Part shown: in pieces, positions 7,818 to 15,815 of the stretch
How positions within the stretch are numbered: the first letter of the stretch is position 1
Layout: every line of letters starts with the position of its first letter
Assembly (NCBI GenBank): GCA_910587725.1
Contig: CAJUNG010000033.1
Coordinates: forward strand, 1 to 19,498
Length of the DNA: 19,498 bases
Reading direction: 5' to 3'
Source: an uncultured Bacilli bacterium
Lineage (GTDB): Bacteria > Bacillota_I > Bacilli_A > RF39 > UBA660
Notes under the pieces: model-generated
The model's input: the letters and a program-made list of their open reading frames with translations, nothing else
Databases searched by the model: none
What the model was told of the DNA's origin: nothing
Position numbers and translations under genes: made by a program

Positions 7818-8619
7818 AATAATAAGTTCCTCTTCCCCCAACTCTAATTTTCTTAATTGTACTACCACAAAGACGACATGCCTCATTTTCTCGTTGATGA
7901 ACATATAAATGATTTTGAAAAAGTCCAGAAACACCCTCTTCTGATGTATAATTACGAATCGTCGTACCGCCTTCTTCAATCGCTTTATCTAAAACGATTC
8001 TCGCATTTTCAATAATAGCAAGTGCCTCTTCTTCTGTCAAGTCTTTCCCACACTTTAATGGAGAAAGATGAGACAAAAATAAAATTTCATCTGCATAAAT
8101 ATTTCCAATACCAGCTAAGACACGTTGGTCTAATAAAATACTTTTCATCGGTATACGCTTATTCTTCAACTGATTTAAAAGATAAGTCGTATTCAAACTC
8201 GTATCCCAAACTTCTGGACCCAACAACAGTAAGGGTTCAATTTTACTTTTATCTGTCGCTAACAAAAGACGAAGTTTTCCAAACTTACGAACATCTTGAA
8301 ACCGAAAAGATTCACCACTGTCTAAAGTGAAGATTACATGTTCATGTTTTCCTATAGCATCCTCTACTTGCCGAAAGAAAAATTTTCCTTCCATCCGAAG
8401 ATGAATTAAAAGAATGGAATGGGAAAGAGAAAAAACGAGCCATTTCCCACGAGTAGTAATTTCCCTAATTTCTTCTCCTATCAATTTTTGTTCAAAATCT
8501 TCTTTAGAAACATCTTCTAGCATATTTGGCCAAAGCACTTCCACTTGAGTAAATTTTTTTCCGATTAATTTCAAACTTAATTTTTTCGCTACTGTCACAA
8601 CTTCTGGTTTTTCTGGCAT
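7798..8619 (-). CDS. mutM: Formamidopyrimidine-DNA glycosylase (Fpg/MutM)
   Basis: Base-excision repair enzyme that removes 8-oxoguanine and FapyG and cleaves the resulting AP site by beta/delta elimination. Pro2 and Glu3 are the catalytic N-terminus; the start reads MPEKPEV rather than the usual MPELPEV. Other family residues are present: Lys59 in TRGKW, HLRMEGKF (73-80), AGIGNIYADE (169-178), and a C-terminal zinc finger with C248, C251, C268, C271 and Arg263 in GGRGTYYC. The length of 273 is standard. AGGGGG sits upstream of the ATG. It follows polA by 52 bp, the order also seen in Bacillus. Confidence 0.93.
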   Translation of the reverse strand: MPEKPEVVTVAKKLSLKLIGKKFTQVEVLWPNMLEDVSKEDFEQKLIGEEIREITTRGKWLVFSLSHSILLIHLRMEGKFFFRQVEDAIGKHEHVIFTLDSGESFRFQDVRKFGKLRLLLATDKSKIEPLLLLGPEVWDTSLNTTYLLNQLKNKRIPMKSILLDQRVLAGIGNIYADEILFLSHLSPLKCGKDLTEEEALAIIENARIVLDKAIEEGGTTIRNYTSEEGVSGLFQNHLYVHQRENEACRLCGSTIKKIRVGGRGTYYCEKCQK

Positions 8620-8671
8620 AATTAAATCCCCCTACTAATTAATAAAAAATTCAAGAAAAGGAAATAGAATT

Positions 8672-11284
8672 TTATTTTGCATCGTACCAAGTATCTCCTA
8701 CTTCAATATCTACTTTAAGAGGTACTTCAAAATGATAAACATTTTCCATCTTTTCTCTAACGATTTCTTTAACTTCTTCTAATTCCGTAACTTTGACATT
8801 AAAAACTAATTCATCATGAACTTGAATCAGCATCTTACTTTCCAAATTTCTTCTTCTAAATTCTTCCCAAATATCAATCATTGCTTTCTTTAAAATATCG
8901 GCAGCACTTCCTTGAATCGGTGTATTTAAAGCCATTCTTTCTCCGCTAGAACGCACCATATAATTCTTACTTCTTAATTCTTCAATCATGCGAATTCTTC
9001 CCATAATTGTTTTTACATATCCATCGCGGTAAGCTCCTTCTATCGTCTCATCCATAAATTTACGTACTCCTGGATAAGTTTCTAAGTAGTTATCAATGAA
9101 TTGTTTTGCTTCTTTAACGTTAATCTTCAAGTCTTCAGAAAGACCAAAGCTGCTAATTCCGTAAATAATCCCAAAATTTACTGCCTTTGCCGTTCTTCGC
9201 ATATCTTTCGTCACTTCGAGAATATCGACTTTAAAAATATCCGCTGCCGTTTGAGCATGAATATCATCATCGTTTTGAAAAGCTAAAATCATATTTTCCG
9301 CATGTGAAAGGGAAGCAAAAACACGAAGCTCAACTTGTGAATAATCACTAGATAATAAGACACTATCCTCATCGGGAACAAAGGCTTTACGTACTTGTTT
9401 TCCTTCTTCTAAACGAATCGGAATATTTTGTAAATTAGGGGCAATTGAAGAAAGTCTTCCGGTCTTCGTTAACGTTTGATTAAAGATTGTATGAACGCGT
9501 CCATCATGAACCTCTTGTAAAAGGCCAATACAGTAAGTATTATAAATTTTTGTCAAGGTTCGATAACGAAGAACTTTTAATACGATTTCATAATCGGTTA
9601 ATTTATCGAGAATCTCTTTAGAAGTTGAATAATTGTTATCTTTAATTTTCTTTGGATAAGGAATTTTTAATCCTTCAAATAATACAGTAGCAAGTTGTTT
9701 TGGACTAGAAATATTAAATTCTACCCCAGCAAGTTCATAAATTTCTTTCTCAATATTTTCAAATTCTGCTTTTAAACTTTTTCCAAACGCTTCTAAATAA
9801 GAAGAATCTACCCGAATTCCTGTTGTTTCCATATCCGTTAAAACTCTAGCTAAAGGCATTTCAATTTGTTCAAATAAATACATTTGCTCATTTTGTTTCA
9901 ATTCTTCTAATAAACGCATCTTAGTTTCGTAAACAAACTCGGCTTTTCTTGCCAAATCTGCTTTGACAACTTCCCATTCAGGCATCTTTAATTTGGTATT
10001 TTTTCCATAAACTGTTTCATAAAACTTCATCGGATATCCTAAGGCTTGAGATAAATACGCGGCATCATCTCGAACTTCATAATTTAGTAAATATCCAGCA
10101 ATTGCACTATCAAAATGGCAATGATTTAACTCTACCCCATATCTGCTTAACACCACCATCAATTTTTTGACATCATAGGTGGATTTTTCAATATCTGTGA
10201 TAAAGAAGTGCGGATTACTTTTCACAACTTCTGGCTTCATTACATAAATTTTATTTTCAGTACAAAGTGCAAAACCACAAACTTCATCATAATGATAATT
10301 TGTTCCAACAATTTCAGTAACTAAAGAAAACGCATCAAGCACTTGAATCGTATTTAAGTCTTCGATTTCCACTAATTCTCTTTCTGTTTTCACAACTGTC
10401 GTCGGTTTAAACGTCGTATCTTCTCCCGTCATCTTTTTAATTAAAGAATAGAACTCGAGTTCTTGTAAAATTTCTTTATACTCTTCCGTATGCATACCAT
10501 GATAAAGAATTTCTTCGAAGCCAAAGTCAATCGGAACTTCTTTACAAATCGTGGCTAAATCTTTACTATCGAACGCTCTTTGTTTATCCAAAACGAGTTT
10601 ATCATGAACAGCGCCTTTAACCTCATCGATATGGTCATATAAATTTTCTACCGTCGTATATTCTGCCATTAATTTAATCGCCGTTTTTTCTCCAATTCCT
10701 TTTACCCCAGGAATATTATCGGAAGCATCTCCCATCAAAGCCTTCAAATCAATCATATGAATTGGATCTACTTGATACGTTTTGCGAAATTCTTCTTCAT
10801 CCATAAAAATATGTCCAGACTGTTTCAATAGTTTAACTTTTACTTTAGGAGTAATTAACTGAAGTAAATCTTTATCACTACTAACAATCAATCCTTCCAT
10901 ATCTTCTGACTCATCGATACGTTGAGCAAATGTTCCAATGATATCGTCCGCTTCGTAGTGGTCGATTTCAAAGTATTTTACACCTAAGGCATTCATCACT
11001 TTTTTCGCAAGAGGAAATTGAAGTTTTAATTCTTCTGGCATCTCTTCTCGTTTTCCTTTATAAGCTTCATACTTCTCATGACGAAAGGTTTTTCCTTTAT
11101 CTAGGGCAACTAACAGATACTCAGGATTTTCTTCTTGAATAATTTTATTTAGCATGTTAATAAAACCGTATAAGGCATTGGTAGGAAATCCTTTCGAATT
11201 TTTCATGATTACACCTGAATGGCTTGTGGCAAAAAAACTACGAAACAAAAGGTTATTTCCATCAACTAATACTACTTTTCTCAC
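8672..11284 (-). CDS. polA: DNA polymerase I
   Basis: Gap-filling and Okazaki-fragment-processing polymerase, 870 residues. The N-terminal 5'-nuclease domain (about 1-290) has VDGNNLLFR, EADDIIGT, SSDKDLLQL and GDASDNIPGVKGIGEKTA. The middle domain corresponds to the 3'-5' exonuclease but is degenerate: the usual DTE motif reads VTE, so the first metal-binding Asp is missing and proofreading is unlikely, as in Bacillus-type Pol I. The polymerase domain has SSDYSQVELR, the O-helix RRTAKAVNFGIIYG (about 696-709) and VHDELVF (about 822-828) with the catalytic Asp/Glu. The start is GTG 11284, with AAGGAAAG about 5 nt upstream; TATAAT lies at 11309-11314 without a clear -35. First gene of polA-mutM-GNAT. 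Confidence 0.95.
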   Translation of the reverse strand: MRKVVLVDGNNLLFRSFFATSHSGVIMKNSKGFPTNALYGFINMLNKIIQEENPEYLLVALDKGKTFRHEKYEAYKGKREEMPEELKLQFPLAKKVMNALGVKYFEIDHYEADDIIGTFAQRIDESEDMEGLIVSSDKDLLQLITPKVKVKLLKQSGHIFMDEEEFRKTYQVDPIHMIDLKALMGDASDNIPGVKGIGEKTAIKLMAEYTTVENLYDHIDEVKGAVHDKLVLDKQRAFDSKDLATICKEVPIDFGFEEILYHGMHTEEYKEILQELEFYSLIKKMTGEDTTFKPTTVVKTERELVEIEDLNTIQVLDAFSLVTEIVGTNYHYDEVCGFALCTENKIYVMKPEVVKSNPHFFITDIEKSTYDVKKLMVVLSRYGVELNHCHFDSAIAGYLLNYEVRDDAAYLSQALGYPMKFYETVYGKNTKLKMPEWEVVKADLARKAEFVYETKMRLLEELKQNEQMYLFEQIEMPLARVLTDMETTGIRVDSSYLEAFGKSLKAEFENIEKEIYELAGVEFNISSPKQLATVLFEGLKIPYPKKIKDNNYSTSKEILDKLTDYEIVLKVLRYRTLTKIYNTYCIGLLQEVHDGRVHTIFNQTLTKTGRLSSIAPNLQNIPIRLEEGKQVRKAFVPDEDSVLLSSDYSQVELRVFASLSHAENMILAFQNDDDIHAQTAADIFKVDILEVTKDMRRTAKAVNFGIIYGISSFGLSEDLKINVKEAKQFIDNYLETYPGVRKFMDETIEGAYRDGYVKTIMGRIRMIEELRSKNYMVRSSGERMALNTPIQGSAADILKKAMIDIWEEFRRRNLESKMLIQVHDELVFNVKVTELEEVKEIVREKMENVYHFEVPLKVDIEVGDTWYDAK

Positions 11285-11331
11285 TTTACTTTCCTTCTTT
11301 CTTACTCTATTATAACCGATATTGACAAAAG

Positions 11332-11367
11332 AAAAAAGACGCCTAGGGGGAAATTCGCATCTTTTTC
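11332..11367 (-). terminator. Rho-independent terminator after the gene at 11402-12250
   Basis: On the minus strand AAAAAGATGC pairs with GCGTCTTTTT (one G-U wobble) around a 14-nt loop, with the T-run as part of the stem and tail. Confidence 0.7.
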
Positions 11368-11401
11368 AATAAAATTCGAAGAAAAAATTTTTTTCAAGAG
11401 A

Positions 11402-12250
11402 TTAAAGTGTTTTTTCTATCACCTTTTTGTCCTTCTTCGTTTGATGAGGATTAGACTCTTCCAAAGCAGGAGTTGAAGGAAAAATATCATTCTCATGTAA
11501 ATAGAGTAATATTTCTTTAACGGCCTCTTCATTTTTAGCGTTTTCTTCTATAAAACTTTGCATTCTTCTAACCTTTTCTTCAATATCAACAAGTCTAGCA
11601 TAGTAACTTGGTTCCCGATAAAGAAGCGTAACGCCATCAATTTCAGCTTTTCTCTTACCACTGAGATAGTCTAAAACCAGATGATATAGCTGTTCAAGGT
11701 CAGACGCATAACCTAAATATCGAAGAGTTAATATCTGTTCCATACAACCACTGACATCTTGAATAAATTTATCTACACTATCCTGATTATCTTTGATAAA
11801 TGATTGCAACTGGCTAGAAGACTTCTCTTGTTTTTCTTGCTTCGCTTTTTCATTATCGTGTTCAAATGACTGTTCCCGCTCTAAATCTTGAAGATTTTTC
11901 TCTAACGTTTTTTCAATCTCATTCATCCCATTTACGGATTTTAGATACGATTGAACAAAAGGGCTAGCAACACAAATCATACTAAGTCCAAACAAAGAAG
12001 CGGATAAAATAAAATTCGTCAAAATCAAAAGAGCAACACTAGAAATATAAAATGTCGTTCCAAACAAAAGAAACAAAAGAAACCAATTAGATTTTATATC
12101 AATCAAGCTCCAGAAATGATTGATTATAAATTCATGTTTATGTTTACGAAAAATTTCTAATGCTTGTTGAGCTTCCTCCATCGTGAGAGTTTCTTTTCGA
12201 ATAAATTTCAATAGAGAGTTATTATCTTCTTCAGTTCCAAACAAATCCAT
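11402..12250 (-). CDS. Unknown two-helix membrane protein with cytoplasmic coiled-coil region
   Basis: I do not recognise this 282-residue protein. Two closely spaced hydrophobic segments lie at about 55-75 and 78-100, preceded by a charged helical N-terminus. Residues about 105-150 are Glu/Lys/Gln-rich and probably coiled coil, and more soluble helices follow, ending in a Lys-rich tail. With a hairpin of two helices, both ends should be on the same side, most likely the cytoplasm. TTTGGAGG upstream of the ATG (8-nt spacing) is a strong ribosome binding site. It is a single-gene unit with its own terminator; neighbours give no functional hint. Confidence 0.75.
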   Translation of the reverse strand: MDLFGTEEDNNSLLKFIRKETLTMEEAQQALEIFRKHKHEFIINHFWSLIDIKSNWFLLFLLFGTTFYISSVALLILTNFILSASLFGLSMICVASPFVQSYLKSVNGMNEIEKTLEKNLQDLEREQSFEHDNEKAKQEKQEKSSSQLQSFIKDNQDSVDKFIQDVSGCMEQILTLRYLGYASDLEQLYHLVLDYLSGKRKAEIDGVTLLYREPSYYARLVDIEEKVRRMQSFIEENAKNEEAVKEILLYLHENDIFPSTPALEESNPHQTKKDKKVIEKTL

Positions 12251-12380
12251 AAACGATTTCCTCCAAACGTTTTTCTACTTATATTAATATAAAAAAGAAA
12301 AAAAGCAAGAAGCAAAAATTTCAAAACGCTCCTGATTCTATTGATTAAAAAAAGAGCATCCCATATATTTCAATCAATCA

Positions 12381-12917
12381 TTATACAGGAATAGACGCAT
12401 AATACTGAAGTTTAGTCACTTGATTTGCATCTTCTCGGCTAATAAAAGTCATCGTTCTAGACATAATTAAACTATAACCACTAGTTGCAGTTGTTCCCTT
12501 TTGTAAGTACAAAACATAATCTTGAAATCCTCGAACAAATGTGGATGCAGTAGAGATTTCCCGATAAGGAATTTTACTTAAAACAATACGATTCGTATCT
12601 AAAATGCCAAATTCTTGTTTTAATGCTTGGCACATCGAAACAGAACTACTAGAAAGCTGTGAACAATCGGTTAAATCGACATATCCATTTGAGGAAGCAC
12701 GTGAGGTAATCGAAGAAAAGTTCGCATCCGACATTAATAAATTACGAAATGTACTAGCCATATAAACGGTATCTGTATCATCATAACGAAGACGCATCTC
12801 CAATTCACCAATCGAAGGAATTAAATTTTCGTAAATCATGACAAAGATAGAAAGTACAACTACACCAACCACTACAGTTTCGACCAAAACAAATCCTTTT
12901 TTATCTAACTTTTTCAT
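12381..12917 (-). CDS. Protein with type IV pilin-like (class III) signal peptide
   Basis: A 178-residue protein whose N-terminus reads MKKLDKKG-FVLVE, followed by a hydrophobic helix (about 9-28). This is the prepilin peptidase pattern: a short basic leader, cleavage after Gly8, Phe at mature position +1 and Glu at +5. After the helix comes a charged amphipathic segment and a small globular domain containing two Cys (C85, C96) that could form a disulfide. It could be a pilin or pseudopilin of a type IV pilus or Com-like pseudopilus. AAGGAG lies just before the ATG. It is divergent from the GspE/PilB-type ATPase gene 96 bp away, which supports a pilus-like role. No other pilin is in the window. 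Confidence 0.75.
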   Translation of the reverse strand: MKKLDKKGFVLVETVVVGVVVLSIFVMIYENLIPSIGELEMRLRYDDTDTVYMASTFRNLLMSDANFSSITSRASSNGYVDLTDCSQLSSSSVSMCQALKQEFGILDTNRIVLSKIPYREISTASTFVRGFQDYVLYLQKGTTATSGYSLIMSRTMTFISREDANQVTKLQYYASIPV

Positions 12918-12936
12918 AAATTCTCCTTAAACTTGC

Positions 12937-12965
12937 TTGATTATATGATAAAATTATTATATAAT
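12937..12965 (+). promoter_or_regulatory. Promoter of the GspE/PilB-type ATPase gene
   Basis: TTGATT (12937-12942), a 17-bp spacer, TATAAT (12960-12965), about 48 bp before the ATG. Confidence 0.65.
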
Positions 12966-12968
12966 AAA
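12940..12968 (-). promoter_or_regulatory. Promoter of the pilin-like gene, overlapping the divergent promoter
   Basis: On the minus strand TTTATT (12968-12963), a 17-bp spacer, TATAAT (12945-12940). It almost completely overlaps the plus-strand promoter, so the two genes may compete or be co-regulated. The -35 box is weak. Confidence 0.45.
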
Positions 12969-13013
12969 TTAGGATAAAAAACTAGAGGTAAAATAAAAAG
13001 GGGAAGAAAATTT

Positions 13014-14297
13014 ATGATAGAGTATGATGTAATCAATACACCAATTGTTGATTTGGTAAATAAAATTATTCTTTTTGCGGTGAAATCTCGTGCATCCGAT
13101 ATCCATTTTGACCCTGTAGAAAATGGATTAAAGGTGCGAATTAGAGTTGATGGTGCCTTGAAGGACCATACCCTACTCCCCTTAGATAGTCAAAGAAACG
13201 TAACTACTCGGATTAAATTAATTTCCGGGATGAACATTACGGAAAGTCGACTTCCACAAGATGGTGCAATCAAAGGAAAAATTAAAGATACTGACTTAGA
13301 TATGCGTGTATCTGTATTACCGACGAATGAAGGAGAAAAAGTCGTAATTCGTATTTTAGACTATTCTAAGAGTTTAGAAGGTATGGAAAGTTTAAATTTC
13401 TCCCCTACGAATTATGAAAAAGTTGAAAAAATGATTTCTGTACCGAATGGAATTATCTTAGTAACAGGAGCAACAGGTACTGGTAAATCCACTACAACTT
13501 ACTCACTACTTCAAAGACTAAATAAGGAAGACACCAATATTATTACGGTCGAAGACCCAATCGAAATGAACATTGAAGGAGTCAACCAAGTCCAAGTCAA
13601 TGCTGAAATTGGAATGACTTTTGCCGCAGCACTTCGTTCCATTTTAAGACAAGACCCCAATATTATTTTAATCGGAGAAATCCGTGACTCGGAAACTGCA
13701 CAAATTGCCGTTCGAGCATCAATCACTGGACATTTAGTATTGTCAACCGTCCATACGAACGACTCCTTAAGTACAATTGAACGGTTAATCGACATGGACG
13801 TAGAAAGATATTTATTATCGACTGCCCTATCTGGGATTATTTCTCAACGCTTAGCAAGAAGGTTATGTCCGCATTGTGCAACGTTAAGAAAAACGACACC
13901 TTTTGAAAAAAATGTATTTAAAAAAGTTTTAAATAAAGATATCCCTGAAATTTATGAACCACAAAAATGTGAACATTGTATCTCTGGTTACCATGGACGA
14001 ATCGCAATTCAAGAAGTATTACTCATCAATGATGAAATTCGAGATGCCATTACCAATGAAAGCATAGAAAAAGACGATTTACGTGTTTTAGTTTATGGAG
14101 GAACACATGTAACAACGCTTTTACAAGACGGACTCCAAAAAGTGCTTGCAGGATACACGACATTTGAAGAAATTTATAAGTTAATCGAGGTAGAAAACTC
14201 AATTGATGAAATGGAAGAAGTAGAAAAAATTACAAAAAAAGATAAGGCTCCACAAGAAGAGACCTTAGAAGAAAATAAAAATTCGGAAACAGAATAA
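13014..14297 (+). CDS. GspE/PilB-family secretion or pilus-assembly ATPase
   Basis: Hexameric cytoplasmic ATPase that powers assembly of type IV pili, type II secretion or competence pseudopili. In 427 residues: SRASDIHFDP N-terminal domain (25-34), Walker A GATGTGKST (152-160), Asp box DPIE (181-184), Walker B IILIGEIRD (217-225), His box HTND (247-250), and a tetracysteine zinc motif CPHC (285-288)/CEHC (319-322). It lacks the long N-terminal N1 domain of typical PilB, and ends in an acidic Glu-rich tail (about 393-427) unusual for the family. AGGGGAAG lies about 7 nt before the ATG. No GspF/PilC platform protein or prepilin peptidase gene follows; the ATPase stands alone except for the divergent pilin-like gene. 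PilT is less likely because of the zinc motif. Confidence 0.9.
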   Translation: MIEYDVINTPIVDLVNKIILFAVKSRASDIHFDPVENGLKVRIRVDGALKDHTLLPLDSQRNVTTRIKLISGMNITESRLPQDGAIKGKIKDTDLDMRVSVLPTNEGEKVVIRILDYSKSLEGMESLNFSPTNYEKVEKMISVPNGIILVTGATGTGKSTTTYSLLQRLNKEDTNIITVEDPIEMNIEGVNQVQVNAEIGMTFAAALRSILRQDPNIILIGEIRDSETAQIAVRASITGHLVLSTVHTNDSLSTIERLIDMDVERYLLSTALSGIISQRLARRLCPHCATLRKTTPFEKNVFKKVLNKDIPEIYEPQKCEHCISGYHGRIAIQEVLLINDEIRDAITNESIEKDDLRVLVYGGTHVTTLLQDGLQKVLAGYTTFEEIYKLIEVENSIDEMEEVEKITKKDKAPQEETLEENKNSETE

Positions 14298-14314
14298 AAC
14301 TTTTCCGAATTTTT
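14277..14314. terminator. Strong bidirectional terminator overlapping the ATPase stop codon
   Basis: A perfect 13-bp stem, AAAAATTCGGAAA (14277-14289) with TTTCCGAATTTTT (14302-14314). The TAA of the ATPase gene is in the loop. It serves the plus-strand gene and the convergent gene ending at 14328. Confidence 0.9.
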
Positions 14315-14327
14315 TATTGGTTTATTT

Positions 14328-15551
14328 TTAGTCGCCTATCACCTTTTCAATTTGGTATGGCTCTGTAGTAGTTCCCTTTCCACCTGTAATATAAAATAAA
14401 GAAGAAATACGAATAATTGGGCGAACTCCCGCATTTCCATAACCACAAGAATAAATTTTCCTTATATTTCCTCCTCTCCAAGCCATAACGCCACCAGTAT
14501 CATTTGCATTAACTCTTTCAGCAAAATAGTAAAAAGCCACTATATCAATAATTGGATTTTCTGAACCACATTGTACATTATTAACTACATCATAACACTT
14601 AATAGCTCCAGCAATCGGGGTCAATTTTAAATAACCACCTCCTGCCTTTGTCCATTGCTTGGTAATTTTATTAAAATCTGTATTATTTACTGTCCATACA
14701 TTACTATTACAATTTCCATCCACATAATATGGATTACAATATTTTAAAGAAATCGACTGTAACTTACTAATGACAACCGAACCTTTATTATCGCCACTAA
14801 CACTATAATTATAACACTCAGGAGTCCCACCAGAAATCAAATAGGCATTATTCCCTTCTGTATAAGCAACTCTCCATCCACTATATTTAGCTGGATAACT
14901 ACTCATACAAGTAGCGTTTGCTCCCTTACAAGCATTACCACTACAACCATTAGCACCCGTATAGTTTACATAACTTCCCTGCTCTGCACTAGATAACATC
15001 TTTAAAGGCTCATCCGTTAACTCTACCTTCAGTTGAAACTTCAAACTTTTTCCGCCAACCGTTTCTCTATCGACAACACTATCTTTTATCCATAAACGAA
15101 GGGCATATTCAATCGTTTCTCCTGATGCAATTACACCATAATCAATATTTCTATTTTCTAATATTGTAGACAATAATCGAATTTTAGTATTTCCATTTTT
15201 TGTAAAACCGTATTTCACATCAGAATAAGCTAATTTTTCATCGACTTCCGTAACATCCATTAGCTTTAAAAAATAAGTCGTAGGGATTCCACCACGATTA
15301 ATCAAACGAAAAGTATAGGGAGCCTCAATCATCCCCACCTCATCATAAACAGGATACGCATCTAAAAGCTCAATTTTCCCGTCATCCTCTTCTAAAATCA
15401 CATCCATATCTGCAGCTTTAATCATATGCTTTTTTGTAGAATTAATATTAAATGCCTGAAAAGCAAAACTAGCACCTATTGCAACAAGGATAAATCCAAA
15501 TACGAAACAACTATAAATAATCACTTTTTTTCCTTTTTCTGTTAACCCCAT
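14328..15551 (-). CDS. TasA-like membrane-anchored surface protein with Cys-rich C-terminal domain
   Basis: A 407-residue exported protein. A signal anchor spans about 10-30 (ending ASFAFQAF). A TasA/camelysin-like beta region follows (about 40-180), with APYTFRLINRGGIPTTYFLKL and SGETIEYALRLWI, typical of SipW-type substrates. The C-terminal domain (about 195-407) has nine Cys, SGWRVAYTEGNNAYLISGG, and the ending GVRPIIRISS...ITGGKGTTTEPYQI. I recognise that ending as a recurring pattern in secreted Firmicutes proteins but cannot name its function. The start is ATG 15551, with AGGAGG 9 nt upstream; nine more in-frame codons (MYFLRRYSI) are open but have no such site. Its promoter contains a nine-G spacer tract. 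Its N-terminus resembles the truncated protein at 1-207. Convergent with the pilus ATPase gene. Confidence 0.75.
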   Translation of the reverse strand: MGLTEKGKKVIIYSCFVFGFILVAIGASFAFQAFNINSTKKHMIKAADMDVILEEDDGKIELLDAYPVYDEVGMIEAPYTFRLINRGGIPTTYFLKLMDVTEVDEKLAYSDVKYGFTKNGNTKIRLLSTILENRNIDYGVIASGETIEYALRLWIKDSVVDRETVGGKSLKFQLKVELTDEPLKMLSSAEQGSYVNYTGANGCSGNACKGANATCMSSYPAKYSGWRVAYTEGNNAYLISGGTPECYNYSVSGDNKGSVVISKLQSISLKYCNPYYVDGNCNSNVWTVNNTDFNKITKQWTKAGGGYLKLTPIAGAIKCYDVVNNVQCGSENPIIDIVAFYYFAERVNANDTGGVMAWRGGNIRKIYSCGYGNAGVRPIIRISSLFYITGGKGTTTEPYQIEKVIGD

Positions 15552-15601
15552 AATTGAATACCTCCTCAAAAAGTACATCTTTTTATTATACTCCTAAGAA
15601 T

Positions 15602-15632
15602 ATCATATCCCCCCCCCACCTAACTTTGTCAA
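15602..15632 (-). promoter_or_regulatory. Promoter with a nine-G tract between -35 and -10 (candidate phase-variable promoter)
   Basis: On the minus strand TTGACA (15632-15627), a 19-bp spacer ending in nine G and one A, then TATGAT (15607-15602). The gene starts about 50 bp downstream. A consensus -35 with a good -10 at a spacing two bases too long fits a promoter whose strength changes with tract length: seven G would give 17 bp, eight G 18 bp. Confidence 0.75.
15609..15617 (-). repeat. Nine-base homopolymer (G9 on the minus strand) in a promoter spacer
   Basis: Nine consecutive C on the plus strand, an exceptional run in this AT-rich sequence, located entirely within the -35/-10 spacer of the gene starting at 15551. 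Confidence 0.85.
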
Positions 15633-15815
15633 GAAAAAAAACTGGGTTTACAAAAAGGACAATAAAAACAAACAATTAAATGAAACTTTCCCACCATTTT
15701 ACCAATATTATTGATAAAAATATACGATAAAGAAAAAATTCCTTAACTTATCCTCAAAAGTTTATCGAATGAATGATTACTTATTACATATATATTATAC
15801 GAGAGGTGACGCCTG
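15633..15815. other. Divergent intergenic region between the G9 promoter and the flippase gene
   Basis: AT-rich spacer of the 264-bp divergent region. Next to the G9 promoter are T-runs (minus strand) that could act as an UP element. TATTAT near 15793 may be the flippase -10, but I see no matching -35. No small gene or RNA structure was recognised. Confidence 0.4.

Noticed and set aside
7818..7979. N-terminal extension of the GNAT gene inside mutM
   Set aside because: The extra 54 codons are just an open frame overlapping the conserved mutM zinc-finger region; the product reaches normal GNAT length from GTG 7817.
12340..12380. ATTGATT...AATCAAT inverted repeat after the pilin-like gene
   Set aside because: The T-run lies in the loop rather than after the stem and the stem is weak; it may be chance in AT-rich DNA.
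15634..15641. Poly-A runs of about eight bases as further phase-variable tracts
   Set aside because: A and T runs of this length are common in this AT-rich sequence and show no special placement; only the two G/C runs stand out.
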